Source of the DNA: Pelotomaculum sp.
GTDB taxonomy: Bacteria > Bacillota > Desulfotomaculia > Desulfotomaculales > Pelotomaculaceae
Assembly (NCBI GenBank): GCA_022839445.1
Contig: JALHFC010000076.1
Location: 1 to 16,444, forward strand
Length of the DNA: 16,444 nt
Reading direction: 5' to 3'
Shown here: piece by piece, positions 13,574 to 16,444 of the stretch
How positions within the stretch are numbered: position 1 is the first letter of the stretch
How the letters are laid out: the number at the start of each line of letters is the position of its first letter
Notes under the pieces: generated by a model
Database searches by the model: none
Seen by the model: only the letters and a program-made list of their open reading frames with translations
Told to the model about the DNA's origin: nothing
Position numbers and translations under genes: made by a program

Positions 13574-14704
13574 CTACAGATCGAGCACAAAGTTGTTCCG
13601 GTGCACTACTTCATCGTAGTCCTTGTAGCCCAGGATACGCGCTATCTCCCGCGTTTGGGCGCCTTTAATCCTATCTATTTCAGCAGATGAATATGAAGTT
13701 ATTCCCCTTCCAATCTCACGGTCGTCCGGTCCTACAATACTCACGGTGTTTCCCATCTCAAACAAACCTTCCACTCCGGTCACACCGGAAGGCAGGAGGC
13801 TTTTTCCCTGCCCGGCAAGCACCCTGGCAGCGCCCTCGTCAATAAATATCTTCCCACATACATGCGAACTATATGCTATCCACTGCTTTTTGTGTTCCAG
13901 TTTGTTAGCTAGCGGCCAAAAGACGGTCCCGACCTGCTCTCTGTCAATCACCCGCCGGACAATATTTTTTTCACCAGCACAGGCTATTACTGTAACTACC
14001 CCGGAATGCATGGCTATCCTGGCTGCCTGTAATTTGGTGGCCATACCGCCGGTTCCCATTTTGCTGCCTGTCCCGCCCGCCAAAGCCTCAATTTCAGAGG
14101 TTATTTCCTTCACTTCCTGGATTAGCCGGGCGGTGGAGTCTTTCCGCGGGTCGGCTGTGTAAAGCCCTTCTATGTCGGAGAGTAAAATTAATAGCTCCGC
14201 GTCAACCAGACCGGCCACAAGAGCGGAAAGGCTATCGTTATCCCCCAGCTTAATTTCTTCGACCGCCACAGTGTCATTTTCGTTTATCACCGGAATTACC
14301 CGAAACTGAAGCAGGGTATGCAGGGTATTCCTGGCATTTAAAAAACGCTTTCTATCGGAAAAGTCCTCCCTGGTCAGAAGGACCTGGCCGGTTGTGATCC
14401 CGTATTCCGCGAAAAATTTTTCATAAATGTGCATTAAAATGCCCTGGCCCACGGCCGCTGCAGCCTGCTTCTCCGGTATTGTCTTCGGCCGCCCCCTCAA
14501 GCCCAGCTTCCCGGCGCCGGTGCCGACAGCGCCGGAAGTAACCAGGATCACATCTTTACCCTGGTTGCAAACGTCGGCCAACTGCCTCACCAGGCCCTCG
14601 ATCTGAAGCAGGTTGGGCTTACCGGTAGCATGGGCTACCGAACTCGACCCAACCTTGACTACAATCCGGTTAAATGAACGCATGCCGCATGTTTTTTCCG
14701 CCAT
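13574..14704 (-). CDS. proB: Glutamate 5-kinase
   Basis: ProB phosphorylates glutamate, the first step of proline synthesis. ATG 14704 is chosen because AGGTG lies 9 nt before it; GTG 14716 is in frame but poorly placed. The 376-residue protein has the amino-acid-kinase domain: IVVKVGSSSVA near the start, VTSGAVGTGAGKLGL, VIPVINENDTVAVEEIKLGDNDSLSALVAGLVDAELLILLSDIEGLYTADP (read in blocks), and GSKMGTGGMATKLQAARIA. It continues into a C-terminal PUA domain (FIDEGAARVLAGQGKSLLPSGV, ending VVHRNNFVLDL). All expected motifs and length are intact. It follows obg after 33 nt. Its usual partner proA does not follow, so glutamyl phosphate reductase must be encoded elsewhere if the pathway works. Confidence 0.95.
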   Translation of the reverse strand: MAEKTCGMRSFNRIVVKVGSSSVAHATGKPNLLQIEGLVRQLADVCNQGKDVILVTSGAVGTGAGKLGLRGRPKTIPEKQAAAAVGQGILMHIYEKFFAEYGITTGQVLLTREDFSDRKRFLNARNTLHTLLQFRVIPVINENDTVAVEEIKLGDNDSLSALVAGLVDAELLILLSDIEGLYTADPRKDSTARLIQEVKEITSEIEALAGGTGSKMGTGGMATKLQAARIAMHSGVVTVIACAGEKNIVRRVIDREQVGTVFWPLANKLEHKKQWIAYSSHVCGKIFIDEGAARVLAGQGKSLLPSGVTGVEGLFEMGNTVSIVGPDDREIGRGITSYSSAEIDRIKGAQTREIARILGYKDYDEVVHRNNFVLDL

Positions 14705-14737
14705 ATATCTCAACACCTACTTTTTCCCATTTGTCCC

Positions 14738-16006
14738 TTATGTTGTCCATTCGAACTCGAACAGACCGATTTTTACCGTATCCCCCTCTTTGATCCCTGT
14801 TTCCCTTAAGGCGTCCTCTATCCCCATCCGCCTGATAATCCATTGCAGGCGCTCCAAAGCTTCCTCGTTTTCTAAATCGGTCATGACCACATGACGCTCA
14901 ATTTCTTTGCCTTTGACATGAAAGGCGCCCTCCTGGCGGTAAACATTAAAGCGTGGCTCTATTTGGTGGACGGCAGGTGTTTCAACTATTTCCCCCAATT
15001 GCGCCTCACGGGGTAGTCCTTCAATAAGACCGGCTACCCTGTAAACCAGCGCATCCAACCCGTCCCCTGTAACCGCTGAAACAGGAAATATTTCATATTT
15101 TTCGCCATAGGCTTCTTTTAATCTAATTAGGTTTTCGCCGGCGCCGTCCAGGTCCATCTTGTTTGCGGCAATTACCTGAGGCCTGGCTGCAATATCAGGG
15201 TTATAAAGCATCAGTTCACGGTTTGTTACCTGGAAATCCTCCACAGGATCGCGTCCCTCGCTTCCGGCGGTATCCAGAACGTGGACCAGCAGGCAAGTCC
15301 GCTCCACATGACGCAAAAACTCGTGACCCAGCCCGGCCCCGGTGTGGGCGCCCTCGATCAAGCCGGGTATATCGGCCATGACAAAGCCGCGTCCTTCTTC
15401 TACCCTTACCACTCCCAAATTCGGTGTGATTGTGGTGAAGGGGTAGCCGGCTATTTTAGGTTTGGCCGCCGACACCCTGGAAAGCAGTGTTGACTTGCCG
15501 GCGTTAGGGAAACCAACGAGGCCCGCATCTGCCAAAAGCTTCAACTCTAGATCCAACCAGCGCTCTTCACCCGGCTCTCCCTTTTCCGCAAACTTTGGCG
15601 CCTTATTCGCAAACGTGGCAAAATACGCGTTGCCCCTGCCCCCGCGCCCTCCCCGTACCACAACAACCTCCTGGCCGTTATGCTCCAGGTCGGCAATTAA
15701 CTCCCCGCCGGCTTCATCCCTGACCACCGTGCCGACCGGCAAGCGGACGATCAGGTCCTTGCCCGACGCGCCGTGCATATTTTTCCCTTTACCGTGCCAG
15801 CCCCGGGGCGCCTTGTAATGGCGATTGTAGCGGAAATCCACCAGCGTGCGCAAGCCCTCGTCGGCCCGGAAAACGACATCGCCGCCCCGGCCCCCGTCAC
15901 CACCCCAAGGACCGCCCTCCGGCACATATTTCTCCCTGCGCATGGCAACGCAACCGTTCCCGCCGTCGCCACCTTTGACATATATTTTGGCCTTATCAAA
16001 AAACAA
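14738..16006 (-). CDS. obgE: Obg GTPase (ribosome assembly, stress and sporulation)
   Basis: Start is TTG 16006, with GGGTG 7 nt upstream; it yields the family N-terminus MFFDKAKIYVKGGDGGNGCVAMRREKYVPEGGPWGGDGG. The 422-residue protein has all three Obg parts. These are the glycine-rich Obg fold (1 to about 158), the GTPase domain with GFPNAGKST (G1), the GYPFTTITPNLG switch, DIPGLIEGA (G3), NKMD (G4) and VSA (G5), and the C-terminal OCT domain from about residue 345 to FEFEWTT. Obg binds the 50S subunit and, in Bacillus, links to general stress response and sporulation. It lies 49 nt behind the Spo0B-like gene, the same neighbourhood as spo0B-obg in Bacillus. Confidence 0.96.
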   Translation of the reverse strand: MFFDKAKIYVKGGDGGNGCVAMRREKYVPEGGPWGGDGGRGGDVVFRADEGLRTLVDFRYNRHYKAPRGWHGKGKNMHGASGKDLIVRLPVGTVVRDEAGGELIADLEHNGQEVVVVRGGRGGRGNAYFATFANKAPKFAEKGEPGEERWLDLELKLLADAGLVGFPNAGKSTLLSRVSAAKPKIAGYPFTTITPNLGVVRVEEGRGFVMADIPGLIEGAHTGAGLGHEFLRHVERTCLLVHVLDTAGSEGRDPVEDFQVTNRELMLYNPDIAARPQVIAANKMDLDGAGENLIRLKEAYGEKYEIFPVSAVTGDGLDALVYRVAGLIEGLPREAQLGEIVETPAVHQIEPRFNVYRQEGAFHVKGKEIERHVVMTDLENEEALERLQWIIRRMGIEDALRETGIKEGDTVKIGLFEFEWTT

Positions 16007-16055
16007 AAAATATCACCCGCCCGTAGTATAACTCGACTATATGGCTGACTGCCCT

Positions 16056-16444
16056 TCAGGCCAGAACCATTGTGTTTCCTTTCTTCGGTAAGCATATGTA
16101 GATTTTCATATCGCTGTCGTTTACCGTCACTCTTATCTTCCCGCCATGCGGGTTCAACAGCCCGGAAGCACAGGCAATCCGGCTTTCCAAACAGCGCAGT
16201 TCATTCTTTTGTGGCGCTGGAAAACATAAGCGGCATATATATGTTCTTTCTCTTTCTGTAAAATATACTTCAAGACGCCTTTCCTCCAGCTCAGGCGAAG
16301 CCATCGATGCAATAACACTGTCGAAATTGCACTCCAGCGCCTCGCCGAGCACATGCCCCGGCACGGCGCAATCCGTCAGGTTGGAGTCGACCGCCAAGCT
16401 TGCCGTAATTTGATACTTGGCGGCATCTTTGAACCCGATCAATA
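16056..16444 (-). CDS. Spo0B-like sporulation phosphotransferase/sensor-kinase-like protein, C-terminal part (partial)
   Basis: The frame enters from the right edge and ends at TGA 16056; about 129 residues are visible. The segment looks like a degenerate GHKL ATPase fold. A helix VPGHVLGEALECNFDSVIAS stands where kinases have the N-box, followed by beta strands RRLEVYFTERERTYICRLCFP and a terminal IRVTVNDSDMKIYICLPK, with no clear glycine-rich ATP lid. That, plus the position directly upstream of obg, fits Spo0B, which relays phosphate from Spo0F to Spo0A without using ATP. The phosphoacceptor histidine would be in the unseen N-terminal part. Similarity is weak, so context carries much of this call. 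Confidence 0.6.
   Translation of the reverse strand, partial: LIGFKDAAKYQITASLAVDSNLTDCAVPGHVLGEALECNFDSVIASMASPELEERRLEVYFTERERTYICRLCFPAPQKNELRCLESRIACASGLLNPHGGKIRVTVNDSDMKIYICLPKKGNTMVLA

Noticed and set aside
13496..13690. 64-residue plus-strand frame between nadD and proB
   Set aside because: Largely antisense to the conserved C-terminus of proB and lacking any recognised motif; not a proA remnant.
1..16444. CRISPR array, insertion sequence or phage attachment site
   Set aside because: No regularly spaced repeats, transposase or integrase frames, or terminal inverted repeats with target duplication were seen.

Overview
The window looks like chromosome of a spore-forming Clostridia member, most likely Peptococcaceae (Pelotomaculum/Desulfotomaculum-like). 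This is inferred from protein style and gene order, not from a database search. Supporting signs are a Spo0B-like gene beside obg, a T-box riboswitch, a four-subunit ferredoxin-dependent 2-oxoacid oxidoreductase, paired DUF421/DUF4363 genes and many GTG/TTG starts.

Layout, left to right. (1) 1-1198, minus strand: the 5' part of comEA and a DUF421 membrane protein. (2) 1199-6323, plus strand: an island with a control region carrying three copies of an ATCTCAA-N3-GATACA motif, then korD-korA-korB-korC, a repeat-rich gap, and a GAF/PAS/AAA+/Fis-HTH regulator of the sigma-54 activator type. (3) 6318-7399, minus strand: DUF4363 and a second DUF421 gene. (4) 7603-11933, minus strand: a T-box-controlled unit consisting of a consensus promoter, a leucine-type T-box leader, an acyl-CoA ligase and leuS. 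Both coding genes carry out-of-frame internal deletions. (5) 11997-16444, minus strand: rsfS, a single-RRM RNA-binding protein, nadD, proB, obg and the 3' part of a Spo0B-like gene.

The most striking feature is in region 4. A complete, apparently functional tRNA-Ala(GGC) gene, including encoded CCA and the G3:U70 identity pair, lies inside the T-box leader. It sits between stem II and the antiterminator, and 9-nt complementary arms flank it, as if it filled the loop of stem III. One transcript would therefore carry a leucine-sensing riboswitch, an alanine tRNA and the genes downstream. RNase P cleavage would separate the sensor from its terminator.

How the parts may work together: KorDABC would link a 2-oxoacid, CoA and ferredoxin. 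The downstream regulator is a plausible controller, but its sigma-54 contact loop reads GAFPGA instead of GAFTGA and its Walker B reads EE instead of DE, so the usual mechanism is doubtful. The right-hand block is the common Firmicutes housekeeping neighbourhood (obg-proB-nadD-rsfS), but proA and yqeK are absent where they often occur. Dispersed GGGGACGGTTCTT-type repeats occur at two sites.
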